DNA of 5,916 nucleotides from CAZGVW01 sp964529265 (GCA_964529265.1 CAZGVW010000256.1:1-5916); one strand, 5' to 3'; positions 1 through 5,896 are shown, counted from the stretch's first letter. Notes: generated from the letters alone by a model not told the origin. Made by a program: numbers and translations.

Positions 1-10
1 GTGCTCCCGG

Positions 11-31
11 CGCCGCTGCGTCTCTGCGGCT
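11..31 (-). terminator. Possible hairpin just downstream of the amidohydrolase gene
   Basis: About 12 bases after the TGA stop at 43-45 there is a small GC-rich inverted repeat, GCCGC at 12-16 pairing with GCGGC at 26-30, with a 9-base loop. An 8-base direct repeat (GCTCCCGG at 3-10 and 29-36) overlaps it. There is no T-run on the minus strand, so a rho-independent terminator is only weakly supported, and the window edge cuts the region. Confidence 0.2.
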
Positions 32-42
32 CCCGGGCGGCG

Positions 43-1194
43 TCATCGGAATCCGAGCACGCGATCCGCGTTCAGCCGGTACACCTTCTCCAGCACCGCG
101 TCCGGCAGATCGACCCCGTAGATCTTCCACTCGCCCGCCGGCGGGAAGTCGTGGTCGTGGTAGTCGAAGTACTCGTCCGCCGTTTCGAGGAAGCGGTAGT
201 AGATACGGTATCGAGGCTGATCTTCGCGCCCCGGATAGCGGTCGGTGCCGAAGAGAACGCGATCCTGGTAGTCGAGAAGGAACCGCCGCGCCGAGTACGG
301 CTGCCGCCCGAGCTCGGCGATGCGACCGGAGATGTCCACGACGAGGTTCGGATACGCATCGAGCGCGGCGGCGGCGGCGGCGAGGTCCTCCGCGTTGTTG
401 CCGACGTGGGCGCCGATGAAGGTCGTCCCCGGGTGCCGCGCGAGCACGCGGTTGCGCTGAGCGAGGACTTCTTCACGCGCCGGGAACTGCGGGCCGTGGA
501 AGCTCCAGCCCGGATGACGCTTGAGCTGCATCCAGCGTTCGTTCGCTGCGTCGATCGGCGCGAAGAACGCGACGGGGTCGGCCGAGTGGATGAGCACCGG
601 CATGCCGAGCCGGCCGCACGTCGCCCAGATCGGGTCGAGCCGCGGATCGTCGATCGGAACGAGCGCGCCGGATCCGTCGCGGATCGTGAGGCCGAGGCTC
701 TTGAAGATCTTCAGGCCCCGCACCCCCTTGCGGTGCGCCTCGGTGAGGAACGCGCTCATCGCCGCGCCGAAGCCCGGATTGTCGATGCCCGAGAAGTCAA
801 TGCTGCAGAAGATGACGAAACGCCCGGGATCGACCGCGTAGTACCGCGCGAGCATCGCGTCGAGCTGCTCGCCCCATCCGCCGCTCAGGTTGACGGCCCG
901 GTGCACGTTGCGCTCGTCCATCGCGCGGAGCATCGCGTGCGGATCGGGCTCGAGGGTCCAGTGGCAGTGAATGTCCACCGCGGGGTATCGCGCGGCGGGC
1001 ACCGTCGTCACCGGCACACGGAGCGCGGGGTGCGGACGGTAGCCGCGGATCTCGGCATCACCGACAAAGACGCCGGTTCCGATCTCCGCGCCGGGTCCGC
1101 CCGCGCGCGGCACGGTCCCGCAACCCGGAAGCGCGAGGATGATCGCCACGGCGACGAGATGGAGGATCGTTCCCGGCATTTGGGTCGGTGGCAT
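43..1194 (-). CDS. Exported lipoprotein of the metal-dependent amidohydrolase (amidohydrolase_2) family
   Basis: A 383-residue TIM-barrel hydrolase, probably anchored to a membrane by a lipid. From the ATG at 1194 the N-terminus is hydrophobic and ends in a lipobox (LPGC, Cys25). The barrel starts with the metal-binding HxH pair in DIHCH (His76, His78). Further expected ligand and active-site positions are Lys162/Lys165 in LKIFK, His203 in LIHSADP, His263 in GAHVGNN and Asp318 in FGTDR. This order (HxH, Lys, His, His, Asp) is that of the amidohydrolase_2 family, whose members hydrolyse or decarboxylate small cyclic or carboxylated compounds; the substrate cannot be read from sequence. A HDHDFP segment near residue 346 may be a local specialisation. 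The frame stays open to a GTG at 1368, but that extension is arginine-rich, overlaps the dockerin-like frame and would bury the signal peptide. ATG 1179 is another possible start. The n-region has no Lys or Arg, which is odd for a lipoprotein signal. No clear ribosome binding site is visible. Family call is firm, start less so. Confidence 0.9.
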   Translation of the reverse strand: MPPTQMPGTILHLVAVAIILALPGCGTVPRAGGPGAEIGTGVFVGDAEIRGYRPHPALRVPVTTVPAARYPAVDIHCHWTLEPDPHAMLRAMDERNVHRAVNLSGGWGEQLDAMLARYYAVDPGRFVIFCSIDFSGIDNPGFGAAMSAFLTEAHRKGVRGLKIFKSLGLTIRDGSGALVPIDDPRLDPIWATCGRLGMPVLIHSADPVAFFAPIDAANERWMQLKRHPGWSFHGPQFPAREEVLAQRNRVLARHPGTTFIGAHVGNNAEDLAAAAAALDAYPNLVVDISGRIAELGRQPYSARRFLLDYQDRVLFGTDRYPGREDQPRYRIYYRFLETADEYFDYHDHDFPPAGEWKIYGVDLPDAVLEKVYRLNADRVLGFR

Positions 1195-1235
1195 GGCGTC
1201 GGTGGCATGGCGGTCGGTGGCAGGCGGTCGGTCGG
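1184..1235. repeat. 14-base tandem repeat over the amidohydrolase start
   Basis: The unit GTCGGTGGCATGGC occurs twice without mismatch (1184-1197 and 1198-1211). A degenerate third copy follows (1212-1225, with one base inserted and one lost), then a partial fourth (GGTCGGTCGG, 1226-1235). On the minus strand each perfect copy carries an ATG, at 1194 and 1208. Because 14 is not a multiple of three, these ATGs are in different frames; only 1194 opens the amidohydrolase frame. The array fills the region where a ribosome binding site would be expected. Confidence 0.8.
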
Positions 1236-1271
1236 CCCCACGATACCATGCCCGCCGGTGCACTCTGCGCG

Positions 1272-1487
1272 TCAGGACCAGTTCGCGAGCAACGTCAGCA
1301 GGTCGGCGAAGTCGACCGCTCCGTTGTGATCGAAGTCGGCGGGGCGGTCCGTGGGCGGCGGCGGGCACGGCCCCCAGTCACGCGGGATCAGAGGGTCCGC
1401 CTGCCGGAGGTGTTCCCGACCGTGCGGGAGTGGGTCGCGCGGCAGGGGCTCGTCGCGAATCGGCAAGGCCCGCCGAAGCTCCAACAT
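1272..1487 (-). pseudogene. Orphan dockerin-like C-terminal tail (probable gene remnant)
   Basis: A 71-residue frame whose last third looks like a Phycisphaerae C-terminal tail. It reads RDWGPC, a proline linker (CPPPPTDRP), then a calcium loop with Asp at 51, 53, 59 and 62, Asn at 55 and Gly at 56 (bases 1302-1337). This matches the DxDxNGxxDxxD pattern of dockerin/EF-hand loops. It is followed by LLTLLANWS and TGA. In this lineage such tails usually end large secreted proteins, often as two repeats separated by WGPC. Here the first repeat is unrecognisable and no secreted protein precedes it. The frame is the same as that of the upstream unknown-family gene, separated from its TAG (1512-1514) by 24 bases. 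Its ATG at 1485-1487 has no ribosome binding site that I can see. I infer a decayed gene end; a real small protein or a readthrough extension is less likely. No other gene is visible in 1195-1511. Confidence 0.45.
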
Positions 1488-1511
1488 GCCGGGAAGCTCG
1501 CGGTCGCTGGA

Positions 1512-2837
1512 CTACTGTGGCATCGCGACAAGAAAACCTGTCGCCAGCAGATACTCGTAGAGATGCCGCAGCGGCGGCGGGGGATGCAACTGATCGGCCG
1601 TAATCCACGGTCGGCTGCCATCAACCTCCCATCCGCGACCGGCGTCGGTGTTCAGCAGGCGATGCAAGTCCTCGCGCCGCGAAGGGTACGCCAGCACGCG
1701 CACGTCGTAGCCAAACAGTCGCGCGACGCCCTCGAGCATGCGCCCATCCAGATGCTGGTAGCGCACATCGTCGAAGATGCGCATCAACGCCGGCAGCGTG
1801 ATGGCGAAGCGCAGGGGCGCCTGGGTATAACGGCGCACGAACGCGGTAGCGCGAAAGAGCGGTTGATGCCGCGTGATCAGGGCTGCGCCCTGGAAGGCCG
1901 TTGCCGCGGCAAGCGATCGCGGATCGGGCGTTGCAGTCACCACGAGGCGGACATCGATGACGTCCTTCACCTCGGCGTCGCCGGTGACTCCGCGGCGAAG
2001 TTCCTCCGTACATGCCGCAATCGCTTCGCGCGAAAGATCATCGCGCGGATCGCCGGCCAGCGGTGCGATGATCACCGACTTCTTATAGAGGAATTCGTTG
2101 GCCGCAACGGCCGCGCCATCAGCGGTGAGTGTGATCGCCTCGGCGCGGCCATCGCGGGCGAGCGCCACATGAAGAGCGCCCATGTCGCACTTCGAGAACG
2201 CGCTGCCGCGCATCTCGATCTGATCGATCTCGATTCGATTGTCCTCAACATTGTCGAACAACCGCGCAGGAATCTGATCCGCATCGGCGCGCTCGTTCAA
2301 CAGCGCGTGCAGCAGGTTCACACCCAGAATGCCGACCGCTTCCTGTTGCAGCAGGTTGGCGCTGTCGCGCAGGTTGACGTGCAGCAGGATGTCGTTGGGC
2401 TCGGCCTGCGGGCGATCCTGAAAGCGCACGCCGATCCACCCGTGACAGTCATTGGTGCCGGCGAAGTTGCGGGCGGCGATCGTGTCGGCGAATGCGAACA
2501 GGCGCGTGTTCCTGCCCCGCGCATCGTCCACCTGACGAAGCAGCGATCTCCATTCTCGCTCGAGCATTGCCTCCAGGCGCGGCTTCGACACATAGCGTGT
2601 GCCGGAGCCGTACAGATCGTCGCTGACTTCCTTGTCGTAGGCGGAGACGGTCTTGCCCACCGTGCCCGATGCGCCGCCGACGCGCAGGAACCAGCGCGAC
2701 ACTTCCTGCCCCGCGCCGATCTCGGCGAACGAGCCGAAACTCGTCGCATCGAGATTGACGGCGAGCACCTTCTGATGCGTGTCAGGAACGGCGTGGTCTG
2801 ATCGGCTCAACGAGTCGGCGGTGGCAATATCGCTCAT
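1512..2837 (-). CDS. Conserved protein of unknown function (cyanobacterial/planctomycete family, often misnamed)
   Basis: A soluble-looking protein of 441 residues with no signal peptide or membrane segment. I recognise the pattern, from memory, as a conserved family in cyanobacteria and planctomycetes that databases label 'TonB-dependent receptor' or 'nicotinate-nucleotide adenylyltransferase'; neither label fits, since there is no beta-barrel, plug or nucleotide-binding HxGH motif. Recognisable blocks are FGSFAEIGAGQEV (34-46), RVGGASGTVGKTVSAYD (52-68), RYVSKPRL (81-88), FAFADTIAARNF (114-125), CHGWIGVRFQ (131-140), LLQQEAVGILGVNLL (162-176), RIEIDQIEM (201-209), LYKK (250-253) and PLRHLYEYLL (422-431). 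Relatives I recall continue about 40 residues beyond the last block, whereas this one stops after 10, so it may be C-terminally shortened. The start is uncertain: ATG 2837 gives a natural MSD start but has no ribosome binding site, while in-frame GTG 2870 (11 residues longer) has GGTGAGG four bases upstream. It lies 63-96 bases after the outer-membrane channel gene on the same strand and could share its transcript. No reaction can be assigned. Confidence 0.85.
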   Translation of the reverse strand: MSDIATADSLSRSDHAVPDTHQKVLAVNLDATSFGSFAEIGAGQEVSRWFLRVGGASGTVGKTVSAYDKEVSDDLYGSGTRYVSKPRLEAMLEREWRSLLRQVDDARGRNTRLFAFADTIAARNFAGTNDCHGWIGVRFQDRPQAEPNDILLHVNLRDSANLLQQEAVGILGVNLLHALLNERADADQIPARLFDNVEDNRIEIDQIEMRGSAFSKCDMGALHVALARDGRAEAITLTADGAAVAANEFLYKKSVIIAPLAGDPRDDLSREAIAACTEELRRGVTGDAEVKDVIDVRLVVTATPDPRSLAAATAFQGAALITRHQPLFRATAFVRRYTQAPLRFAITLPALMRIFDDVRYQHLDGRMLEGVARLFGYDVRVLAYPSRREDLHRLLNTDAGRGWEVDGSRPWITADQLHPPPPLRHLYEYLLATGFLVAMPQ

Positions 2838-2881
2838 GACGGATTCTGCACAGTGGGCTGCGGGTTGCACGAGACCTCACC

Positions 2882-2916
2882 CGTTGACGCGCTTCGGCAC
2901 CGCGCTCATGGCAACG
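2882..2916 (-). other. Imperfect hairpin between the channel gene and the unknown-family gene
   Basis: CGTTG at the 5' end of the minus-strand segment pairs with CAACG at its 3' end, and inside it GCGC pairs with GCGC around a 9-base loop; the two stems are separated by unequal bulges. There is no T-run. It could weaken readthrough into the next gene or be chance in GC-rich DNA. The rest of this intergenic stretch holds only the alternative GTG start and its GGTGAGG. Confidence 0.2.
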
Positions 2917-2933
2917 ATCACATGAAGTGCACA

Positions 2934-4328
2934 TCAGGGCCCACGGAGAGGCTCAAAGCTCCCGCCCAGCGCCAGGTGCAAGTCGATCCGCTGCGCCAGA
3001 CGCTGTTGCTGCATGTCGATCAGAGCAGCGCGGCTGAGATTCGTGCGCGCCTGCATCTGCAGCACATCGAGCATGCTGACCCGGCCTGTGTCGTGTTGCA
3101 CGCGCGCGATGCGAAGTGCTTCTGCGTTCTGCTCGACTGCAGTCTTCAGCAACTGCTCGCGCTGATGAAGCAGTTGCTCGGCGACGAGGCCGTTCTCAAC
3201 TTCGCTGAACGCCACCAGCGCGCTCTGGCCGAAGGCGGCCAGCGCCGCCTCCTGATCCGCAGTCTCGATCTTGACCTCGGCGTCAAGCGTACCGCCGTCG
3301 TAGACGGGCGCGAAGAAGTTGGCACCCATGCGGAAGAACGAGTTGCTCATGCCTCCCAGGCCTCCGCCTGCGGTCAGCGTGAAGCTCGGCAGCTTCGCCA
3401 GTTTCGCCGCCTGCACGTTCTGGAACGCGGCACGAACATCGGCCTCCGCAGCGATGATGTCAGGCCGTCGTTCGAGAATCTCTGAAGGGACGCCCGCAGG
3501 CACGGCCGCCGGGACCGGAATGAAATGCTCTTCCACTTCGAGTTCCGCAGAGGGATAACGGCCCAGCAGCACCTCGAGGCTGCGCACCGCTTCCTTGTGC
3601 GCGCCTTCCGCGAAGCGTTCGCGCTCATGCGCCGAAGCCAGGTCGGCCTGCGCCAGGTTCATGTCTTGAGGCGTGACTTGCCCCATCTTCGACTTGGCAG
3701 TGACGACATCCACAAGCTGTGCGTGAACCGCCACCGTTTCCTTTGCAAGCTTCCTTTGCTGCTGCGTGTCGCACGCGAAATACCACGCCTTGGCGGTCTG
3801 CGCTGCGAGCGATTCGCGCGCAAACTCATACTCGGCCTGCACCGATGCGAGTTGCTCTTCGGCCGCTGACCGAAGCGAGGCGAGCCGGCCCCATACATCG
3901 AGTTCCCACGAGACGTTGAGCCCGACGCCGCTGCCGCCGCCGCCGCTCCCGGCAGTCGCGATGCCGCCGCCTCCAGCCGAGACGATCGGCCCCATCGCCG
4001 CCTCCGCCTGTGTCGTGGCGGCGGAAGCGGCATCGATTCGCGTCTTCGCGCCGCGCAGCACGAGGTTGTGCTGCAGCGCTTCAATCACCACCGCTTCCAT
4101 CCTGGGATCGTTGAACGACTTGAGCCAGCCGTCAGGCACCGCGCCTCTTTCGGCGGCCTCGGCCCACGCGCCGCGCACGGTCTCCGTGCCGATCGAATCG
4201 GCGATGATGTCCTGGCGCACAGGCGCAGGCTTGGCGCCGGCGCAGCCGCCGATATTCGCCGCGAGGACGCCGGCTGCACAGAGCACCGCTGATTGCCACC
4301 AGCCATCTGATTTCAACTCGCTCATCAT
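2934..4328 (-). CDS. NodT/OprM-type outer-membrane efflux lipoprotein (TolC superfamily)
   Basis: A 464-residue outer-membrane factor, the exit duct of a tripartite export system, spanning the outer membrane and reaching into the periplasm. The signal peptide ends in IGGC (Cys29), an acceptable though not ideal lipobox. Both OEP repeats are present. The first has DGWLKSFNDP (66-75), alpha-helical stretches, and the family hallmark SWELDVWGRL (140-149). The second has PSEILERRPDIIAAEADVRA (281-300), LPSFTLTAGG (313-322), the barrel segment FAPVYDGGTLDAEV (339-352), FSEVENGL (374-381) and GRVSMLDVLQMQ (415-426). Length is close to the usual 460-490. The extracellular loop before SWELDVWG is unusually glycine-rich (119-134). 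The gene follows the adaptor gene by 35 bases and has AGAAAGG upstream of its ATG, so the adaptor and channel are very likely co-transcribed partners. Tandem ATGs at 4328 and 4325 are both usable starts. Substrate unknown. Confidence 0.95.
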   Translation of the reverse strand: MMSELKSDGWWQSAVLCAAGVLAANIGGCAGAKPAPVRQDIIADSIGTETVRGAWAEAAERGAVPDGWLKSFNDPRMEAVVIEALQHNLVLRGAKTRIDAASAATTQAEAAMGPIVSAGGGGIATAGSGGGGSGVGLNVSWELDVWGRLASLRSAAEEQLASVQAEYEFARESLAAQTAKAWYFACDTQQQRKLAKETVAVHAQLVDVVTAKSKMGQVTPQDMNLAQADLASAHERERFAEGAHKEAVRSLEVLLGRYPSAELEVEEHFIPVPAAVPAGVPSEILERRPDIIAAEADVRAAFQNVQAAKLAKLPSFTLTAGGGLGGMSNSFFRMGANFFAPVYDGGTLDAEVKIETADQEAALAAFGQSALVAFSEVENGLVAEQLLHQREQLLKTAVEQNAEALRIARVQHDTGRVSMLDVLQMQARTNLSRAALIDMQQQRLAQRIDLHLALGGSFEPLRGP

Positions 4329-4334
4329 GTACTG

Positions 4335-4341
4335 CCTTTCT
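4335..4341 (-). promoter_or_regulatory. Ribosome binding site of the outer-membrane channel gene
   Basis: The minus strand reads AGAAAGG, six bases before the first ATG (4328) and nine before the second (4325). It is a purine-rich, Shine-Dalgarno-like site inside the 35-base gap after the adaptor stop, and it fits either start. Confidence 0.5.
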
Positions 4342-4363
4342 GAACCGACGCTTCCCTACTCAC

Positions 4364-5317
4364 TCACGCCGAAAACACATACTTCTCCCACGCTTTGATG
4401 CGCAGGATGACCATCCGCATGATCTGGATCGGCTTGAACTGACCGGTGTACACCACCGTTGTGCCACTCGCGCCGATGGGGAGCTTGTACCCCGACAGGT
4501 CGTCTGTGAACTCCACCGTGATCAGTGACCGGCCGGGCTTGGAGCCGACGCTATCCAGCGTGCGCAACTGCCCCGTGGCCGACATCTGCCCTTCCGACAT
4601 CATCGGCAGGACTTGTTGGACTTTGCCGGCGAAAATGCGGCCCGGAACGGCGTCGAACGACACCTCGACTTCATCGCCGGGATCGATGCCTTGCAGGGAG
4701 TTCTGCCGGAACGCGGCGACGAAGACACGCTCCTCATCGTGCACGAAGATCATGAGGGGCGACAGCGGCATGGGAACGGCCATCATGCCCGGTCGCAGTG
4801 AGACTTGCGTGACGTAGCCATTGGTCGGAGACCGCACTGTGGTGTTGTCGAGGTCGATCTTCGCCTGGTCGAGGGCGGCGGTAAGCTGCTTGACATCGGC
4901 GTCGTAACGCTGGACTTCGTACTGGTTGCCCGCGCCTTGCGCGACGAGGTCGGTTTCCTGTTGCAGTCGCGTGCGAGCCAGTCCGAGTTGGGCTTCGATC
5001 GCGGCGACCGCGTGCTGGTACGGCACGGGGTCGATCTTGAAGAGTATGTCGCCAGCCTTGAGGGGCGTGTTGCCGGTGACGGGGACTTCGATCACTTTCC
5101 CGCGGACTTCGGAAATGATCGACGTGGTGGCCGCCATGAAGCGGGAGTCCTTGGTGAGCGGCTGATACATATTCATCATCAGCACCAGGAACAGGAGCGA
5201 GAATGCGCCGACGAGGAACGCTCCAACCATGGTCCAGGTGTTGATCGGAAGCAGCTTGAACTTCTTGAAGACGAGCCAGAGGATGCTGCCGTAGACGCCG
5301 ATGAGGATTTCGATCAT
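4364..5317 (-). CDS. HlyD-family membrane-fusion (periplasmic adaptor) protein, YiaV/YibH-like
   Basis: A 317-residue adaptor that in tripartite systems links an inner-membrane component to the outer-membrane channel across the periplasm. Two hydrophobic stretches at the N-terminus (about 3-17 and 28-51) anchor it in the inner membrane. The first half-lipoyl domain follows (about 66-100, with VRGKVIEVPV and LKAGDILFKIDP), then a short alpha-hairpin (about 102-158), the second half-lipoyl (VRSPTNGYVTQVSLRPG, 161-177) and a beta-barrel domain with DPGDEVEVSFDAVPGRIFAGKV (212-232). The ATG at 5317 is chosen because it overlaps the upstream stop as ATGA, has a G6 tract nine bases upstream and starts directly before the membrane segment. 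The open frame up to 5539 encodes an Arg/Gly-rich extension that is only a shadow of the DUF3302 gene. E. coli YiaV and YibH are about 378 residues, so this version has a shorter coiled-coil arm. The ATGA overlap implies translational coupling with the DUF3302 protein. Confidence 0.95.
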   Translation of the reverse strand: MIEILIGVYGSILWLVFKKFKLLPINTWTMVGAFLVGAFSLLFLVLMMNMYQPLTKDSRFMAATTSIISEVRGKVIEVPVTGNTPLKAGDILFKIDPVPYQHAVAAIEAQLGLARTRLQQETDLVAQGAGNQYEVQRYDADVKQLTAALDQAKIDLDNTTVRSPTNGYVTQVSLRPGMMAVPMPLSPLMIFVHDEERVFVAAFRQNSLQGIDPGDEVEVSFDAVPGRIFAGKVQQVLPMMSEGQMSATGQLRTLDSVGSKPGRSLITVEFTDDLSGYKLPIGASGTTVVYTGQFKPIQIMRMVILRIKAWEKYVFSA

Positions 5318-5712
5318 GACCTGGTGCCCCCCGCGTTTCCGCCCGCGTCGGTGCGTCGTTGAAGTGCATCCAGGCGTTGTTGCAGTTCGGTGATCGCCTT
5401 GCGCAGCGATGCCGTGTCGGCGGAGTCGACGGATTTCCTGCCGCCGCCAGCCGGAACCCCCGGCCGTTCGTCGCCTTCCACGATGATCACCTCCAACTGC
5501 GGCTTCTGGATGATGGCCCAGAGGAACACGAACGGCCACAGCGCGTGCAGCGTGAACAGGCTGAGCCAGCAGGCGATGTGGATGGCGTGCAGGTTGGGGT
5601 GATTCCGCTTCTTGGCCAGCATGTACGGAATGTCGTGTATCCAGATGAACGCGTACACGATGACGATGACCATGATGATCAGGACCGCCAGAGCGAGATA
5701 ACTCAGAAACAT
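5314..5712 (-). CDS. DUF3302 inner-membrane protein (YiaW/YibI-like)
   Basis: A 132-residue membrane protein. Helix 1 (about 4-25) begins MFLSYLALAVLI. The family signature HDIPYMLAKKRNHP (26-39) follows, then helix 2 (about 44-67, with SLFTLHALWPFVFLW). After that come a Gly/Pro-rich linker and a short predicted coiled coil (about 101-120, ASLRKAITELQQRLDALQ), which could contact the adaptor. DUF3302 genes are known from enterobacteria, where yiaW and yibI sit beside the HlyD-type genes yiaV and yibH. The same arrangement here, with a 4-base ATGA overlap into the adaptor gene, supports the assignment. The biochemical role of DUF3302 is not established as far as I know; by analogy with AaeX and other small partners of adaptors it may help assemble the inner-membrane part of the complex (inference). 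The start at 5712 is supported by a GAGG site eight bases upstream. Confidence 0.92.
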   Translation of the reverse strand: MFLSYLALAVLIIMVIVIVYAFIWIHDIPYMLAKKRNHPNLHAIHIACWLSLFTLHALWPFVFLWAIIQKPQLEVIIVEGDERPGVPAGGGRKSVDSADTASLRKAITELQQRLDALQRRTDAGGNAGGTRS

Positions 5713-5720
5713 GTGCGGGG

Positions 5721-5724
5721 CCTC
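5721..5724 (-). promoter_or_regulatory. Ribosome binding site of the DUF3302 gene
   Basis: GAGG on the minus strand, eight bases before the ATG at 5712. Sequence and spacing are good for a Shine-Dalgarno site and support this start. Confidence 0.55.
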
Positions 5725-5762
5725 GCGGTGCGAAGTGGGACGTTCAATCGAGCGAGCCGGCC

Positions 5763-5771
5763 ATGATAGCA
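5763..5771 (-). promoter_or_regulatory. Possible extended -10 promoter of the export operon
   Basis: The minus strand reads TGCTATCAT: an extended -10 (TGN followed by TATCAT, one mismatch to TATAAT). There is no convincing -35 box 17 bases upstream. Transcription would begin near 5756, giving a leader of about 45 bases before the DUF3302 ATG. It lies between the hairpin cluster and the first gene, where an operon promoter is expected. Confidence 0.35.
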
Positions 5772-5812
5772 GCGCCCCCGCGCCTTCCGGGCTTCGCTTG
5801 AACCGGAGCCGA

Positions 5813-5896
5813 TGAGCGCCCGCTCAGGACCGCCGGATCGAATCCGGCGGTCCGTACCGGAGCGAGTGTGCGGCCGGAGGCCGCTACGGAGCGCTC
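5813..5896. repeat. Cluster of adjacent hairpins, REP-like intergenic element
   Basis: Three inverted repeats and a palindrome lie close together. TGAGC/GCTCA (5813-5826) has a 4-base loop. A perfect 12-base stem follows with no gap, GGACCGCCGGAT/ATCCGGCGGTCC (5827-5853), with a 3-base loop. GCGGCC/GGCCGC (5870-5884) has a 3-base loop. The palindrome GAGCGCTC is at 5889-5896. Near-copies of a short motif (TACCGGAGCG at 5855-5864, TACGGAGCG from 5885) flank the third stem. No T-run follows the stems on either strand. This looks more like a dispersed palindromic repeat or a transcript-end stabiliser for a gene beyond the right edge than an intrinsic terminator. No coding sequence is seen in 5713-5916. 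Confidence 0.6.

Noticed and set aside
1..1329. 442-codon plus-strand open frame
   Set aside because: It is antisense to the amidohydrolase gene, has Arg/Val/Glu-rich low-information sequence and no recognisable domain; the minus frame has a lipobox and all metal-ligand motifs.
1195..1368. N-terminal extension of the amidohydrolase to a GTG at 1368
   Set aside because: The extension is arginine-rich, overlaps the dockerin-like frame in another phase and would place a lipoprotein signal 58 residues inside the protein.
1188..2801. 537-codon plus-strand open frame
   Set aside because: It mirrors the unknown-family gene on the other strand, as often happens in high-GC DNA, and shows no family motif, whereas the minus frame has many conserved blocks.
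1512..2837. Annotation as TonB-dependent receptor or nicotinate-nucleotide adenylyltransferase
   Set aside because: No signal peptide, TonB box, plug or barrel pattern, and no HxGH nucleotidyltransferase motif; the names look like propagated database errors.
3940..3972. CCG-rich run as a possible satellite or CRISPR-like repeat
   Set aside because: It is short, irregular and in frame as glycine codons inside the channel gene; there are no spacers.
3766..4398. Plus-strand frame opposite the channel gene, rich in Ser/Pro/Ala
   Set aside because: Composition is that of an antisense shadow; the NodT-type gene on the minus strand explains the region fully.
4805..5362. 185-codon plus-strand frame opposite the adaptor
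   Set aside because: No domain, Asp/Glu/His/Arg-rich shadow composition; the HlyD-type gene is clear on the minus strand.
5318..5539. 74-residue N-terminal extension of the HlyD adaptor
   Set aside because: It overlaps the DUF3302 coding sequence and is Gly/Arg/His-rich; the ATGA overlap at 5314-5317 marks the real start.
5827..5853. Perfect 12-base hairpin as a rho-independent terminator
   Set aside because: No T-run follows on either strand, and it sits within a wider set of palindromes, so a repeat element is the better reading.
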